DNA of 64,000 nucleotides from Prochlorococcus sp. AG-347-J22 (GCA_003279005.1 QCBY01000002.1:105208-169207); one strand, 5' to 3'. Positions 10,098 to 20,652 are shown, counted from the first letter of the stretch. Made by a program: numbers and translations. Notes: generated by a model from the sequence alone, not told the origin.

Positions 10098-12568
10098 CAA
10101 TAACTGCTAATAAAACATCCTTAGAACAAATTATAAAATTCTTTGATAAAAATGACTGGAAGCCATTGCCTTTTCAAATTGAATCATGGGAAGCATATTT
10201 GAATGGGGAAAACGGAATAATACAAGTTCCTACTGGCTGCGGAAAAACATATGCAGCCTTAATGGGACCTCTTTCAAAATTAAAAGATTGCAGAAAAAAA
10301 TCCGGTCTAAACATTTTATTAATAACCCCATTAAAAGCATTGAGTAGAGATCTAAAAAATGCAATAGATTCAGCTGCAAAATATTTTGATAAAGAGATAA
10401 CTGTTGGTATTAGAAATGGAGACACTAGTCCATATGAAAAGAAAAAACAAATACTTAATCCTCCAAATATTCTTATAACAACTCCAGAATCCCTTTCTCT
10501 TTTATTGTCCAACAAAGAATCTAAGAATATTTTTAGGAATTTATTTTCAATTATTATTGATGAATGGCATGAGTTAATGGGCAGTAAAAGGGGTAATCAA
10601 TGCGAATTATGTTTAAGTTGGCTAAGAGGAAATAAAAAAGAATTACAAATTTGGGCAATGTCTGCCACTATTGGCAATATTGAAGAAGCCGCCAGAGCAA
10701 TTATTGGTATTAATGCAAATACCCCAAAAATAATTAGTACAAATATTCAAAAAGAAATTGAAATAACAAGTGTTTTACCAGAAGAAGAAACAACCTTCCC
10801 ATGGGGTGGCCATTTAGGTATTAGAAGCTATTCTTCACTTTTAAAAATCTTAGACAAAAATAAAAGTACCTTATTATTCACTAATACAAGAAATCAATCT
10901 GAAAGATGGTACCAATGTCTTAAATTCTGCCTACCAGAAATGCAAGAAAAAATTGCTTTACATCATGGGTCATTAGATAAAGATGAGAGGAAGATAGTTG
11001 AGGATGGAGTTAAAAATGGATTAATAAAATGGGTGGTTTGTACAAGCTCTTTAGATTTAGGAATTGACTTTCAACCTGTCGATCAAATTGTTCAAATTGG
11101 CAGTGCAAAAAATCTAGCTAGACTTATCCAAAGAGCCGGGAGAAGTGCTCATAGACCTGGAGGAAAGTCAAACATAATTTTCATGCCTACAAACGCATTA
11201 GAATTATTCGAAATAAGTGCAATGAGAAGAATAATAAAAACTGGAATATCTGAGAAAATTAACCTTCCTGAATTATCTTTTGATGTCCTTCTTCAGCATC
11301 TTGTAAGTTTAGCTTGTGGACCAGGTTTTAATCCCATTATTGAAAAAGAAAGGATTAAAAATTGTTGGAGTTATAGAAATCTAAATGATAAAGATTGGGA
11401 TTGGTGTATTGAATTTTTAGAGTATGGAGGAAAGTGTTTAAAAGCATATCCAAAATATAAAAAAATAGAAAGAGAAAAATTAAAAGGAGATCAAGATAAC
11501 TTTAATTATTTTGTAAAAAATAAATCTTTAGTAAGGATTCATAAATTTAATATTGGAACTATAACAAGCGATAAATTTATTAATGTAAAATATATAAAGG
11601 GTAAATCATTAGGAAATTTAGAAGAAAATTTTGCTACAAAATTAAAATTAGGTGATACTTTTTACTTTGCGGGTAAAATGCTCCAGTTCGTAAAAATAAG
11701 AGATATGACACTATATGTAAAAAAATCTTCAAAAAAAAGTTCTCTAATCCCAGCCTGGGTGGGAGGCCAAATGGCTATATCTGATCTTCTTAGTGATAGT
11801 TTGAGGAAAGAAATAGATATTTGTAAGGACTTAGATCGTAGCTTTGAATATATAAATAAAGAATTAAATTCACTTCTTCCAATTTTAAAAAAACAGAGAT
11901 CCATTTCTGATATACCTAAAAGTAATCAACTACTTATTGAAATATATAAAACTAAAGATTTAACGAATCTTTTTGTTTTTACACTAGATGGGAAATTTGT
12001 TAATGAAGGAATTGCTTTTTTATGGGCTTCAAGACTTGTAAAGAAAAAACAATCAACTTTTAGCATCACTGCAAATGATTTTGGATTTAGCTTAACAACT
12101 TCAGAAGACTATGACTTTTCAATAATTGAAGAAGAATTTTCTTATTTAGTAGAATCTAAAAATTTAGAAGAAGACTTAGAAAATGCGATTAATTTTTCAG
12201 AATTAACAAAAAGACGATTTAAAAATATTGCTCAAATTAGCGGATTAGTTAATCAAAACAATCCAACTAAAACAAAAAGCTCATCTCAACTACAAATAAG
12301 TTCAAGTCTCTTTTATGACGTATTTAAAAAATATGAAAAAGATCACTTGTTAATCAAACAAGCGCACGATGAAGTAAAAGAATATCAATTAGAAAATAAA
12401 CGAATAACGAATTCACTAAAAAGATTATCTAATTTAAAAATGATATTAAATAGAACTGAAACACCAAGTCCATTTGCTTTCCCTTTATTAGTTGAAAGAC
12501 TTAAAAACACATTAAGCAATGAATCAATAGAAAAAAGAGTTGAAAAACTAATCAAGAAATATAATTGA
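10094..12568 (+). CDS. Ligase-associated Lhr-like DEXH-box helicase
   Basis: VPTGCGKT, DEWHEL, SATIG, QRAGRSAHRPGG motifs; ATGA overlap with ligase gene. Confidence 0.92.
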   Translation: MTITANKTSLEQIIKFFDKNDWKPLPFQIESWEAYLNGENGIIQVPTGCGKTYAALMGPLSKLKDCRKKSGLNILLITPLKALSRDLKNAIDSAAKYFDKEITVGIRNGDTSPYEKKKQILNPPNILITTPESLSLLLSNKESKNIFRNLFSIIIDEWHELMGSKRGNQCELCLSWLRGNKKELQIWAMSATIGNIEEAARAIIGINANTPKIISTNIQKEIEITSVLPEEETTFPWGGHLGIRSYSSLLKILDKNKSTLLFTNTRNQSERWYQCLKFCLPEMQEKIALHHGSLDKDERKIVEDGVKNGLIKWVVCTSSLDLGIDFQPVDQIVQIGSAKNLARLIQRAGRSAHRPGGKSNIIFMPTNALELFEISAMRRIIKTGISEKINLPELSFDVLLQHLVSLACGPGFNPIIEKERIKNCWSYRNLNDKDWDWCIEFLEYGGKCLKAYPKYKKIEREKLKGDQDNFNYFVKNKSLVRIHKFNIGTITSDKFINVKYIKGKSLGNLEENFATKLKLGDTFYFAGKMLQFVKIRDMTLYVKKSSKKSSLIPAWVGGQMAISDLLSDSLRKEIDICKDLDRSFEYINKELNSLLPILKKQRSISDIPKSNQLLIEIYKTKDLTNLFVFTLDGKFVNEGIAFLWASRLVKKKQSTFSITANDFGFSLTTSEDYDFSIIEEEFSYLVESKNLEEDLENAINFSELTKRRFKNIAQISGLVNQNNPTKTKSSSQLQISSSLFYDVFKKYEKDHLLIKQAHDEVKEYQLENKRITNSLKRLSNLKMILNRTETPSPFAFPLLVERLKNTLSNESIEKRVEKLIKKYN

Positions 12569-12571
12569 TAA

Positions 12572-13216
12572 ATGCAAAAAAATTCTTCTATTTTTAATTG
12601 GGGTAATTCATCTCTTGAAATGCTTCCTTCGAGAGGATTATTTATACCTCAAACTAGAGAACTATTAATATGCGATATTCATCTTGGTAAAGGAGAGTAT
12701 TTTCAGAAAAATGGGATCCCTCTTACTAATAATTCAGATGAAGAAAACTTATTAAGAATAAAAAAAATCGTAAAAAAAAATAATCCTTATAAATTAATTA
12801 TTCTTGGGGACTTATTTCATAGTAAATATTCAATAAGTGAATCTTTAAAAAGTAAAGTAGAACTTCTTGCTGAAACACTTAAAATTAAAATTGAATTGAT
12901 AGTTGGGAATCATGATGTAGGATGCAAAGTCAAAAATATTAGCTTTCTCCATTTTAAAAGATCTAAAAATTTTATCTTCACTCACGAGCCAATAGGAAAA
13001 TTTGAAGATGATATTTTAAATATCTGTGGACATTATCACCCAAAAATATATTTAAAGGATTCAAAGGATAAATTGTCTTTTAGATGTTTTGCTTTAGATG
13101 AAAAAAAACATATATTTTATCTTCCTGCTTTTGGAGATCTTACTGGAGGTTATCCTTGCAAAAATTCATTTAAGAAATGGGCCATTATTTCTGAAAAAGA
13201 GATAATAAAAATATAA
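12572..13216 (+). CDS. pdeM: Ligase-associated phosphoesterase/endonuclease PdeM
   Basis: CDIHLGK, LGDLFHSK, GNHD, CGHYHP metallophosphoesterase motifs; operon context. Confidence 0.85.
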   Translation: MQKNSSIFNWGNSSLEMLPSRGLFIPQTRELLICDIHLGKGEYFQKNGIPLTNNSDEENLLRIKKIVKKNNPYKLIILGDLFHSKYSISESLKSKVELLAETLKIKIELIVGNHDVGCKVKNISFLHFKRSKNFIFTHEPIGKFEDDILNICGHYHPKIYLKDSKDKLSFRCFALDEKKHIFYLPAFGDLTGGYPCKNSFKKWAIISEKEIIKI

Positions 13217-13423
13217 AAATCAATAATCCTCTAAATATGAATTATTAAATTTAACCTTTGCAAATATATTTTTATACCTAAAGATCTCATAAGATTTATT
13301 AATTTTATAAGATATATTTTTAATTATTTATAAAAATAAATTTTCTATTAAAAATTAAAAAATTATCAACCTTTCTTTCGCTTAAAAAATACGTTATAAA
13401 AAAATTAGACTTTACTTCTCGTA

Positions 13424-13732
13424 ATGAAAAAATTAATAACTATTTTAATATTTCAAGTTCTTTTAGTTCCTTTTGTGTTGAATGCTAATGAAAACTTTTC
13501 TGTTGAGATAGAGGCTTTAAAACTAGTAATGGAACAATATGAAAAATATATAGGTGTTGAGTCTGAAACTGAGATGGAACTAAATAATAAAAAGCCCAGT
13601 TATATGGCTTTTAAACAAGATGAATGTAATGCTACTGTTAAAGTTACTGAAAAAACAGGTCTAGAAATTGTTGGGACTGAATCCTTTGATGTGAACGTTT
13701 GCAAGAAAGAAGTATACAAAGTTATAAATTAA
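13424..13732 (+). CDS. Small hypothetical exported protein
   Basis: Signal peptide-like N-terminus. Confidence 0.6.
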   Translation: MKKLITILIFQVLLVPFVLNANENFSVEIEALKLVMEQYEKYIGVESETEMELNNKKPSYMAFKQDECNATVKVTEKTGLEIVGTESFDVNVCKKEVYKVIN

Positions 13733-13779
13733 CCTTAGAAGAATATATATAATCAAAAGTTATTTTAAATAAATTAAAG

Positions 13780-13844
13780 AGGTCTTTTACATAAAGAAGG
13801 TTAGACCTCGAGACCTAACAGAAAACTTTGGAACGGGTTCTGTT
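13780..13844. other. Structured intergenic element with alternative pairings (possible ncRNA, 3' UTR or terminator)
   Basis: AGGTCT/AGACCT pairing; AACAGAA...TTCTGTT 7-bp perfect inverted repeat; higher GC than flanks. Confidence 0.4.
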
Positions 13845-13919
13845 AATTTCATTTATAACCAAATAACAATGTACAGATGTAATAAAAAGTACAATTATTA
13901 AAATGTCTCTAAATACTAA

Positions 13920-14069
13920 CTATTTATTTTTTTGGGAAACTTTCTGTAATTCTTCTCTAGATAAAAGCGCTTCAATTTGAGCGAGAACTTTCTGAAGTTC
14001 TTCTGTCTTGGTTAAAGAGGCCTCAGCGACTTCTCTTAACTTTTCTAATTGCTCTTGAGTTTTATTCAT
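13920..14069 (-). CDS. Small coiled-coil-like protein (49 aa)
   Basis: Manual translation MNKTQEQLEKLREVAEASLTKTEELQKVLAQIEALLSREELQKVSQKNK*. Confidence 0.55.
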   Translation of the reverse strand: MNKTQEQLEKLREVAEASLTKTEELQKVLAQIEALLSREELQKVSQKNK

Positions 14070-14079
14070 AGTTAATTAG

Positions 14080-14235
14080 TTAGAAATACATCACTTGAAA
14101 TGATGGTTTTAAAACAAATTTTTTACTCACACATAAACTTATCATCACTCTATTTTTTATAAAGTCAAATAAATTTTCTTTATTTAATGTTTTGTGAGGA
14201 CTTCCAATTAAAACTTCATTATTTAAAAAAATCAT
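14080..14235 (-). CDS. Possible small protein (51 aa)
   Basis: Manual translation MIFLNNEVLIGSPHKTLNKENLFDFIKNRVMISLCVSKKFVLKPSFQVMYF*. Confidence 0.25.
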   Translation of the reverse strand: MIFLNNEVLIGSPHKTLNKENLFDFIKNRVMISLCVSKKFVLKPSFQVMYF

Positions 14236-14271
14236 AGAAATTATCCTTTAACAAAAAAAATTTATTCTGAG

Positions 14272-14361
14272 TTATGAGGTAAAAACCGGAAGACCAACAG
14301 TTGCAGTGGTAATTAACGCTCCTGCAAAGATTAAGAAAGGAAGATAAGGGAAATTTTTCAA
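14272..14361 (-). CDS. Possible single-TM mini-protein (29 aa, TTG start)
   Basis: Manual translation (M)KNFPYLPFLIFAGALITTATVGLPVFTS*. Confidence 0.3.
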   Translation of the reverse strand: MKNFPYLPFLIFAGALITTATVGLPVFTS

Positions 14362-14469
14362 ATTAAACTTTTCTAATTCGAGATTTACTATATAGGTATT
14401 TATACTGTTTGTCTACCCCTGGATCTAATTAAAAATCTGTATTTTGCTTAAAAATGTAAAAAATGATAG

Positions 14470-15279
14470 TTATCCGAATTTTCCTGAAATGTATTCTTGA
14501 GTAGTTTTTTCTTTAGGAGAACTAAAAATTTTCTTTGTAGAATCAAATTCCGCAAGATATCCCACCTTACCTCCATCACCATCTTTGTATTCTACTGCAT
14601 TAAAGAATGCTGTCATATCACTAACTCTTAGAGCCTGCTGCATATTGTGAGTCACAATTATTATTGTATAATTCTTCTTAAGTGCATGCATAGTCTCCTC
14701 TATTTTTAAAGTTGAAATAGGGTCTAATGCCGAACAAGGCTCGTCCATAAGTATTATTTCAGGTTCAATTGCGATGGTTCGAGCAATACATAATCTTTGT
14801 TGTTGTCCCCCAGATAATGAGTAACCACTATCATTTAATTTATCCTTACATTCATCCCATAAAGCAGCTTTTCTTAATGAACTTTCAACTAATTCATCCA
14901 TATTTCCTGTAAAACCATTGATTCTTGCTCCAAATGCAATATTTTCATAGATAGATTTAGGGAAAGGATTAGGTTGTTGAAAAACCATACCAATTCTTCT
15001 TCTTACTTCAACTGGATCTACTCTTTTGTCATAAATATCAGTTCCATCAAAGAGGACCGTCCCTCTCAATGAACAATTAGGAATTAAATCGTTCATCCTA
15101 TTTAAAGATCTAAGAACAGTAGATTTTCCGCATCCAGAAGGTCCAATCAGAGAAGTTATATCTCCTTTCTTGAAATTACAAAAAATATTTTTTACAGCTT
15201 CAAATTTTCCATAACTAATAGAAACATCCTCAAGAGATAAAATGTTTTTCCTTTGCAACTTTTTAGTATTTTTAATCAT
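14470..15279 (-). CDS. pstB: Phosphate ABC transporter ATP-binding protein
   Basis: [32 protein letters not shown]; PstB-specific composition. Confidence 0.97.
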   Translation of the reverse strand: MIKNTKKLQRKNILSLEDVSISYGKFEAVKNIFCNFKKGDITSLIGPSGCGKSTVLRSLNRMNDLIPNCSLRGTVLFDGTDIYDKRVDPVEVRRRIGMVFQQPNPFPKSIYENIAFGARINGFTGNMDELVESSLRKAALWDECKDKLNDSGYSLSGGQQQRLCIARTIAIEPEIILMDEPCSALDPISTLKIEETMHALKKNYTIIIVTHNMQQALRVSDMTAFFNAVEYKDGDGGKVGYLAEFDSTKKIFSSPKEKTTQEYISGKFG

Positions 15280-15280
15280 T

Positions 15281-16174
15281 TCATACCCTCTTAGTCTTCT
15301 CAGTAAATGCCGCTAAGATCCTTGAAAATATATTTACTGATAGTATCGATAAAACAAGAATAAAGGAAGCTGCCCAGGCTAATTTATTCTGCGCATCGTA
15401 TGGTTCTAGAGCAAAGTTGTATATCAATACAGCCAAAGAACCCATCTCATAAAACAAGTCGTCAAAGCCTGTTATGTAGTAGTAAGAGAATAAAGCCGTA
15501 AATATCAAAGGTGCTGTTTCACCTGCAGCTCTTGCGATTCCAAGTACAACGCCAGTAGCAATAGACCTAAAGGCAGAAGGCAAAGTAACTTTCAATATGG
15601 TTGTATACATACTTGCTCCAACACCAAGAGACGCATATCTTAATTCGTCAGGAACTAACTTTAAACCTTCGTCAGTGGTCTTAATCACAGTAGGCAACAT
15701 CAATATTGAAAGTGCCATACCTCCTGCCAAGCCACTATACATACTTCCGAATAAAATCTTTGTTGAAACTATTAAGGCATAAATAAATACACCTGCAATT
15801 ATTGAAGGGACTCCCGCCAGAACATTTACCCCGAATCTGATAAATCTTGAAAAAGCACCGCCTTTAGAATATTCCGCCAGATATATACCACCGCCAACAC
15901 CTACTGGTATTGCAATAATTGAAGCGATGGTTGTTATTATTAATGTCCCGATCAATGCAGGATTAATACCTCCTGCATCTAAATCATCTCCAGGAGGATT
16001 TGGTTCTAAAGTGAATAATTCTGGTGTAATTTGAGATCCACCCTTAATAAGAATATAAGTCACCAGAAAAATTAAAGGCAGTATTGCTATCAATGCACAA
16101 ATTGCTGATAAAGAAGTAAAGAATTTATCTCCTATATTTCTTGATAATCTTTTCTGGTAATAGAGTGAATTCAT
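15281..16174 (-). CDS. pstA: Phosphate ABC transporter permease
   Basis: PstA-like sequence adjacent to pstB. Confidence 0.96.
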   Translation of the reverse strand: MNSLYYQKRLSRNIGDKFFTSLSAICALIAILPLIFLVTYILIKGGSQITPELFTLEPNPPGDDLDAGGINPALIGTLIITTIASIIAIPVGVGGGIYLAEYSKGGAFSRFIRFGVNVLAGVPSIIAGVFIYALIVSTKILFGSMYSGLAGGMALSILMLPTVIKTTDEGLKLVPDELRYASLGVGASMYTTILKVTLPSAFRSIATGVVLGIARAAGETAPLIFTALFSYYYITGFDDLFYEMGSLAVLIYNFALEPYDAQNKLAWAASFILVLSILSVNIFSRILAAFTEKTKRV

Positions 16175-16180
16175 AATTAT

Positions 16181-17128
16181 CTAATATTTGAGACTAAATT
16201 TCTTAACTATCCATTGAGCAAAGATATTGACCACTAAAGATAGGATCATCAGTACAAAAGCCGCATAAAAAAGTGATGAAACCTGACTTCCATCAGCTTC
16301 ACCAAACTGGTTTGCAAGCATGGAGGAAATAGTATATCCAGGAGATAATAGAGACCAACTAAATGCATTAGAATTACCAATAATCATTGTGACAGCCATA
16401 GTTTCTCCCATTGCCCTGCCTAAAGCCAATAGAACACCTGCCATAATTCCTGATAATGCTGCCGGCAAAATTACTGAAAATATTGTTTTCCATCTACTTG
16501 CTCCAATTCCATAAGCTGCATTTCTTAACTTTTTGGGAACCTGATTAAGAGAATCTCTAGCAATGGAAGTCACTATTGGCAAAAGCATTACTACTAGAAT
16601 CAATATTGCTAACAAAGAATTCCTGCCTATAGGTTCTGTACTGAATAAAGGTATCCAACCAAAGAAATTATGTAAAAAGACAAAAAAAGCTCTAAAAAAA
16701 GGTTCCATTACAAATATTGCCCAAAGTCCCAATACAACTGATGGAATTGCTGCTAATAATTCAACAAAAGAACCTACTATTTCTCTAAAAACTTTCGGTA
16801 CAAAGTCCTCAGTAATAAATATTGCGGTTCCAACTCCTAGAGGGATAGTTATTAATAACGAAAGAAATGAAGTTACCAATGTGCCATAAATTGCGGTAAA
16901 AGCTCCGTATTCATCTTTTACTGGATTCCATTCTGAGGTTACTAGAAACTTCAATCCGTACCTTGAAAAGGATTCAAATGACTGAAAAAAGACTACTAAA
17001 ATTATTCCTAAAAGTATTATTGCTACGAAACTAGACAAGACTAGGGCAGTATTCTTGAAGATAATATCTATATTTTTTTCGATACCGAATCTTTTACGAT
17101 TCTTGAAAAGAGTTAATTTCTTTTCCAT
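16181..17128 (-). CDS. pstC: Phosphate ABC transporter permease
   Basis: PstC-like sequence, first gene of the pstCAB run. Confidence 0.96.
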   Translation of the reverse strand: MEKKLTLFKNRKRFGIEKNIDIIFKNTALVLSSFVAIILLGIILVVFFQSFESFSRYGLKFLVTSEWNPVKDEYGAFTAIYGTLVTSFLSLLITIPLGVGTAIFITEDFVPKVFREIVGSFVELLAAIPSVVLGLWAIFVMEPFFRAFFVFLHNFFGWIPLFSTEPIGRNSLLAILILVVMLLPIVTSIARDSLNQVPKKLRNAAYGIGASRWKTIFSVILPAALSGIMAGVLLALGRAMGETMAVTMIIGNSNAFSWSLLSPGYTISSMLANQFGEADGSQVSSLFYAAFVLMILSLVVNIFAQWIVKKFSLKY

Positions 17129-17174
17129 TAAAAAAAGAATATCTCTATAAATCTACTACTAAATGATGTAAAAG

Positions 17175-17193
17175 ACTTTAAGAAGGGTTAAAG
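17175..17193 (-). promoter_or_regulatory. Candidate Pho box upstream of pstC
   Basis: Minus strand CTTTAACC-CTT-CTTAAAGT: two 8-mers at 11-nt period, like cyanobacterial PhoB sites, about 47-65 bp before the pstC start. Confidence 0.5.
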
Positions 17194-17341
17194 GTATATG
17201 AAAGTCATGATAATTTGACATCTATTAAAAAAATTTAATGATGTATAAATCAAATTATTTTGATATGAAATTATTATGCATATATCGGCATTTAGAGCTC
17301 AGCTAGAAATTAAAATTTTCAATTAAATATCAACTTTTTAT

Positions 17342-17710
17342 TTAGAATTTTATTTTTGTTTTTACTCTGTTTTTAGTTTGAGATTTGAATTCAAAAATTC
17401 CCGTATCAGTAAATATTGTCAATTCATCTCCAGATGTTTCTTCAATTGAAATTCCTTCAGACTCTAAATTTTTTACATATACATTACCTAGAAGTTTCAG
17501 AGATTTATCATCCTTATCAAAAGAAAGCTTGTCCGAATAAGCTTCAAAATTACCAATATTGCTTTTAATAAATACATTTCCAATAGCCTCTAAATCACCT
17601 TCTAAAGTATTTATTTGAGAATCAGATGTAATTGTGTAATTAATTAATTCCTCAGCAAAAGAAAATTCAGCTAATAGAAATAAAAACGATGCAAGAAGTA
17701 TGCTTTTCAT
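17342..17710 (-). CDS. LptA/OstA-like periplasmic protein
   Basis: Signal peptide plus INTLEGDLEAIGNVFIKS...YSDKLSFDKDDKSLKLLGNVYV repeats. Confidence 0.7.
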   Translation of the reverse strand: MKSILLASFLFLLAEFSFAEELINYTITSDSQINTLEGDLEAIGNVFIKSNIGNFEAYSDKLSFDKDDKSLKLLGNVYVKNLESEGISIEETSGDELTIFTDTGIFEFKSQTKNRVKTKIKF

Positions 17711-18082
17711 TTATTCCCAACCCTTTTCTGCATTTTGAATAATCCATTGTGCAAGAACCTTATCCTCTCCATCCCTCAATTTATTTTTATAACCCTTCAT
17801 AAAACCAATCCCATCATTAGCAATTATTATTATTGAATTTACATCTGCTATTCCTCTTTTTTCAAGGTCGGAAAGTTTTAATGATTTGGATCCTTTAAGA
17901 ACGACTGATCCACCTCTTACATGGCAGCCTGCACAAACATTTCTAAAAATTGTTTCTCCATCTCTAATATCAGAAGCCATTAGATATCTATTTTGCAAAA
18001 AGGTTTGAAAAATAATTATTAAAGTTATTACAGGAATTACGAAGAGAAATTTAAATATTTTCATTGGATTTATTCCACCCAA
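17711..18082 (-). CDS. Cytochrome c6-like soluble cytochrome
   Basis: GETIFRNVCAGCHVRGG heme-binding CxxCH; c6-like tail. Confidence 0.85.
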   Translation of the reverse strand: MGGINPMKIFKFLFVIPVITLIIIFQTFLQNRYLMASDIRDGETIFRNVCAGCHVRGGSVVLKGSKSLKLSDLEKRGIADVNSIIIIANDGIGFMKGYKNKLRDGEDKVLAQWIIQNAEKGWE

Positions 18083-18118
18083 AATTAATTTAGCAATTAA
18101 TACTGAATCTCGATCTAT

Positions 18119-19174
18119 TTATTTTAATAGCTCCACGGCTACGACAAGATTCCCTAATAATCCGTTCAAAATGTTTAGCTGTTCTTTACTACCAAATGCT
18201 ATTAATACCTGACCTGGCTGAAGTATGAAATTACCACCAGGGTTGGTTACTAATTTTTCGTTTTCTTTAATGGCTAATATTTTTGCTCCACTCTTTTTTC
18301 CTATTCCTAGTTCAGAGAGTGATCTTTTCTCTGCAGTTTCAAAAAGACTAATATCATTACTTAATTCAAATTCTTCAATTTCGCATTCACTTCCAGCAAG
18401 TAGATCTAGAAAGTCAATAGCAATTGGTCTTAAAGCCATTGATGCCATTGCTCTTCCGGCAGCAATATAAGGACTAACAACTATACTCGCTCCAGCTAAT
18501 CTCAATTTACTTGCAGCTTCTTCAGTTCCAGCTCTTGCTATTACTCTAATAGAACTTCTTATACCTTTAGCACTTAAAACCACATATAGATTCGCAGCAT
18601 CATTAGGCAAGGTAACGACCAAACTTTTGCATTTTCCCAACCCTGCTAGTTTTAAAGTCTCATCAAGAGTTGCATCAGCGCAAAGCACTTCTAAACCATT
18701 TTCTTCAGCAATCTTTTTTCTATCTTCATCGCTCTCAACAACAATAATTGGAATATTTTGTGTTTTTATTTGGTTAGATATTTCCTGACCAACCCTCCCA
18801 TATCCACACAAAATTACATGATTTTCCATTTTTCTAAGAATTCTTTTAAAACGTAATTCGTTTACTCTTTGAAAATAGCCGGATTCGAATAATCTTACAG
18901 CTTTTTGAAAGGTAAATTGAATAAAAATCAATCCGCCAACAATTACTAAAACAGTTACAATCCTGCCTTCGGGACTTAAAGGTTGAACTTCTCCAAAACC
19001 AATTGTGGTTATTGTGATCAGAACCATCCATAAGCAATCACTCCATTCCCATCCCTCTGTTATTCGATAGCCAATGGCACCTAAAAAAAACAGAAAGAAT
19101 AAAGAATAAATAAGACCAAACCAAGGCCTTAAGTAGTCTTTAATAAAATAGAACTCAAATAATCTAAGCTTCAT
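18119..19174 (-). CDS. Potassium channel family protein with TrkA-N/TrkA-C regions
   Basis: TITTIGFGE pore filter; GYGRVGQEI Rossmann motif. Confidence 0.9.
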   Translation of the reverse strand: MKLRLFEFYFIKDYLRPWFGLIYSLFFLFFLGAIGYRITEGWEWSDCLWMVLITITTIGFGEVQPLSPEGRIVTVLVIVGGLIFIQFTFQKAVRLFESGYFQRVNELRFKRILRKMENHVILCGYGRVGQEISNQIKTQNIPIIVVESDEDRKKIAEENGLEVLCADATLDETLKLAGLGKCKSLVVTLPNDAANLYVVLSAKGIRSSIRVIARAGTEEAASKLRLAGASIVVSPYIAAGRAMASMALRPIAIDFLDLLAGSECEIEEFELSNDISLFETAEKRSLSELGIGKKSGAKILAIKENEKLVTNPGGNFILQPGQVLIAFGSKEQLNILNGLLGNLVVAVELLK

Positions 19175-19353
19175 ATCCCTTATTATCGTTAACTATTCAA
19201 AAAATTTCAAAAAAATTTCCTATTATGTCCTTAAAGCTATTTATTTGTTTAAGTGAAATACATATTAAGCAGGGTAATAATATTAATTTTTGTAGCTATT
19301 TGCATTAAACAAATGGTTTCTGTTTCGGGAGTAATTTAATTTATTCTACTAAT

Positions 19354-19488
19354 TTATTTCGGTTCAACTTCTACTGACTCAATTAAAAAGTCAGAAGCTG
19401 TTTTTAACCAATCAGCAACAGTAAGGCGTAAATCAGGCTGTGAATATACGAGTACAACAATAATTCCGACTAATATTACTTTTAGCAT
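19354..19488 (-). CDS. Small membrane-anchored protein (44 aa)
   Basis: Manual translation MLKVILVGIIVVLVYSQPDLRLTVADWLKTASDFLIESVEVEPK*. Confidence 0.6.
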   Translation of the reverse strand: MLKVILVGIIVVLVYSQPDLRLTVADWLKTASDFLIESVEVEPK

Positions 19489-19572
19489 AGTATTTAAAAT
19501 ATTCTCTCGAATTAAAGCATATTTATAAGTAAAAAGAACCTTAATTAAATAAAAATCAGACTATATACCTAA

Positions 19573-19926
19573 TTAAAATTTATCTAATTGATTAAATAAA
19601 TATTCAACTCTTCTTAAATTTACTCCTAAATCTGATTGACCAAATCTTGCAGCAGACCTGACTTGAATTATTCCTTTAGATCTATCTACATAGCTTCTTA
19701 AATCAAGTTTTAGTATCTCAAGATCATCTGGAAATCTAAAAATTGCACTTCGGCAAACACCTCTCCAATAATTTTTACCACTCTCAATAACTTCTGTTCT
19801 AGGTAAACCTTCGGCTAAAGAAACGAGTTGAAAAAACTTTTGATCAACATTAATTAGTTTCTTTTCCACTAAAACACTATTTAAGGGATTTGTTATTGGA
19901 GCAAGGCCTTGAGCAGTAAAAGTCAT
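19573..19926 (-). CDS. DUF1499 family protein
   Basis: VCRSAIFRFPDDLEI...IIQVRSAARFGQSDLGVNLRRVEYL. Confidence 0.8.
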   Translation of the reverse strand: MTFTAQGLAPITNPLNSVLVEKKLINVDQKFFQLVSLAEGLPRTEVIESGKNYWRGVCRSAIFRFPDDLEILKLDLRSYVDRSKGIIQVRSAARFGQSDLGVNLRRVEYLFNQLDKF

Positions 19927-20044
19927 CTTATTAAAAACTATTTAAATGTTCTAACTGATTTTTGATGCAAAGTGAGAGCAAAAAGAAAAATAATTTTGCT
20001 GGAATATTAGATATTTTCAAAAAAAATTATTATTTAGAGTTTCT

Positions 20045-20182
20045 TTAAAACTTTAGATTTTTGATTATCTTCTTTGATAAAGATGGTTGTCTAGTTTGAT
20101 TACTTTTCAATTTTCTTATCCAAAACACAACTCCTATTAACAAAAAGAGTTCAATAATTATTGCAATAATCATATTATTCAT
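20045..20182 (-). CDS. Small membrane protein (45 aa)
   Basis: Manual translation MNNMIIAIIIELFLLIGVVFWIRKLKSNQTRQPSLSKKIIKNLKF*. Confidence 0.45.
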   Translation of the reverse strand: MNNMIIAIIIELFLLIGVVFWIRKLKSNQTRQPSLSKKIIKNLKF

Positions 20183-20274
20183 TTATTTCTGCTCCTTCTC
20201 TTTTAAGTTCCTACAATATAAGTAACAAGAATATTTATTAAAAATTTTTTAAAAGAATTAATTGGATTCATAAT

Positions 20275-20652
20275 TTATTTATCCCTCCTCCATAAGCTTC
20301 TTCCTTTAATCAGATCTTCTATATTAGGCCAGGCTGCTAATAATTCCTTAAGAGCTTTTCTGTTTGGGGTATAGAGAATGCATGAAAAGGCACTAACTAT
20401 ATAAAGAAGGAACCAAATTTTATTTTCTGTATAAGCTAAAAAGAATGAAAATATAAAACTCGCTACAAAAGAAAAGAAAAGTAATCTATTTACTATTTCA
20501 AGAAAAGTTTTTCTAAACCTATAAAATCCTTTATTTTTTAAATCAAAATTTGCTCCATATTTATTTTCGTACGAACTAATTATTTCTTCCTCGAGAATCT
20601 CATCATAATTAAGTTTAATAGTTGAGTTAGAGTTTTTATCCTTATTACTCAT
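20275..20652 (-). CDS. Conserved hypothetical membrane protein
   Basis: Two TM segments, 125-aa ORF. Confidence 0.6.
   Translation of the reverse strand: MSNKDKNSNSTIKLNYDEILEEEIISSYENKYGANFDLKNKGFYRFRKTFLEIVNRLLFFSFVASFIFSFFLAYTENKIWFLLYIVSAFSCILYTPNRKALKELLAAWPNIEDLIKGRSLWRRDK

Noticed and set aside
9509-11904. Minus-strand ORFs within ligase and helicase genes
   Set aside because: Antisense to clearly conserved coding frames.
15597-16889. Plus-strand ORFs opposite pstA and pstC
   Set aside because: Shadow ORFs of confident genes.
18225-19037. ORFs 18225..18470 (+) and 18846..19037 (-) over the K+ channel gene
   Set aside because: Alternate frames of a confident coding sequence.
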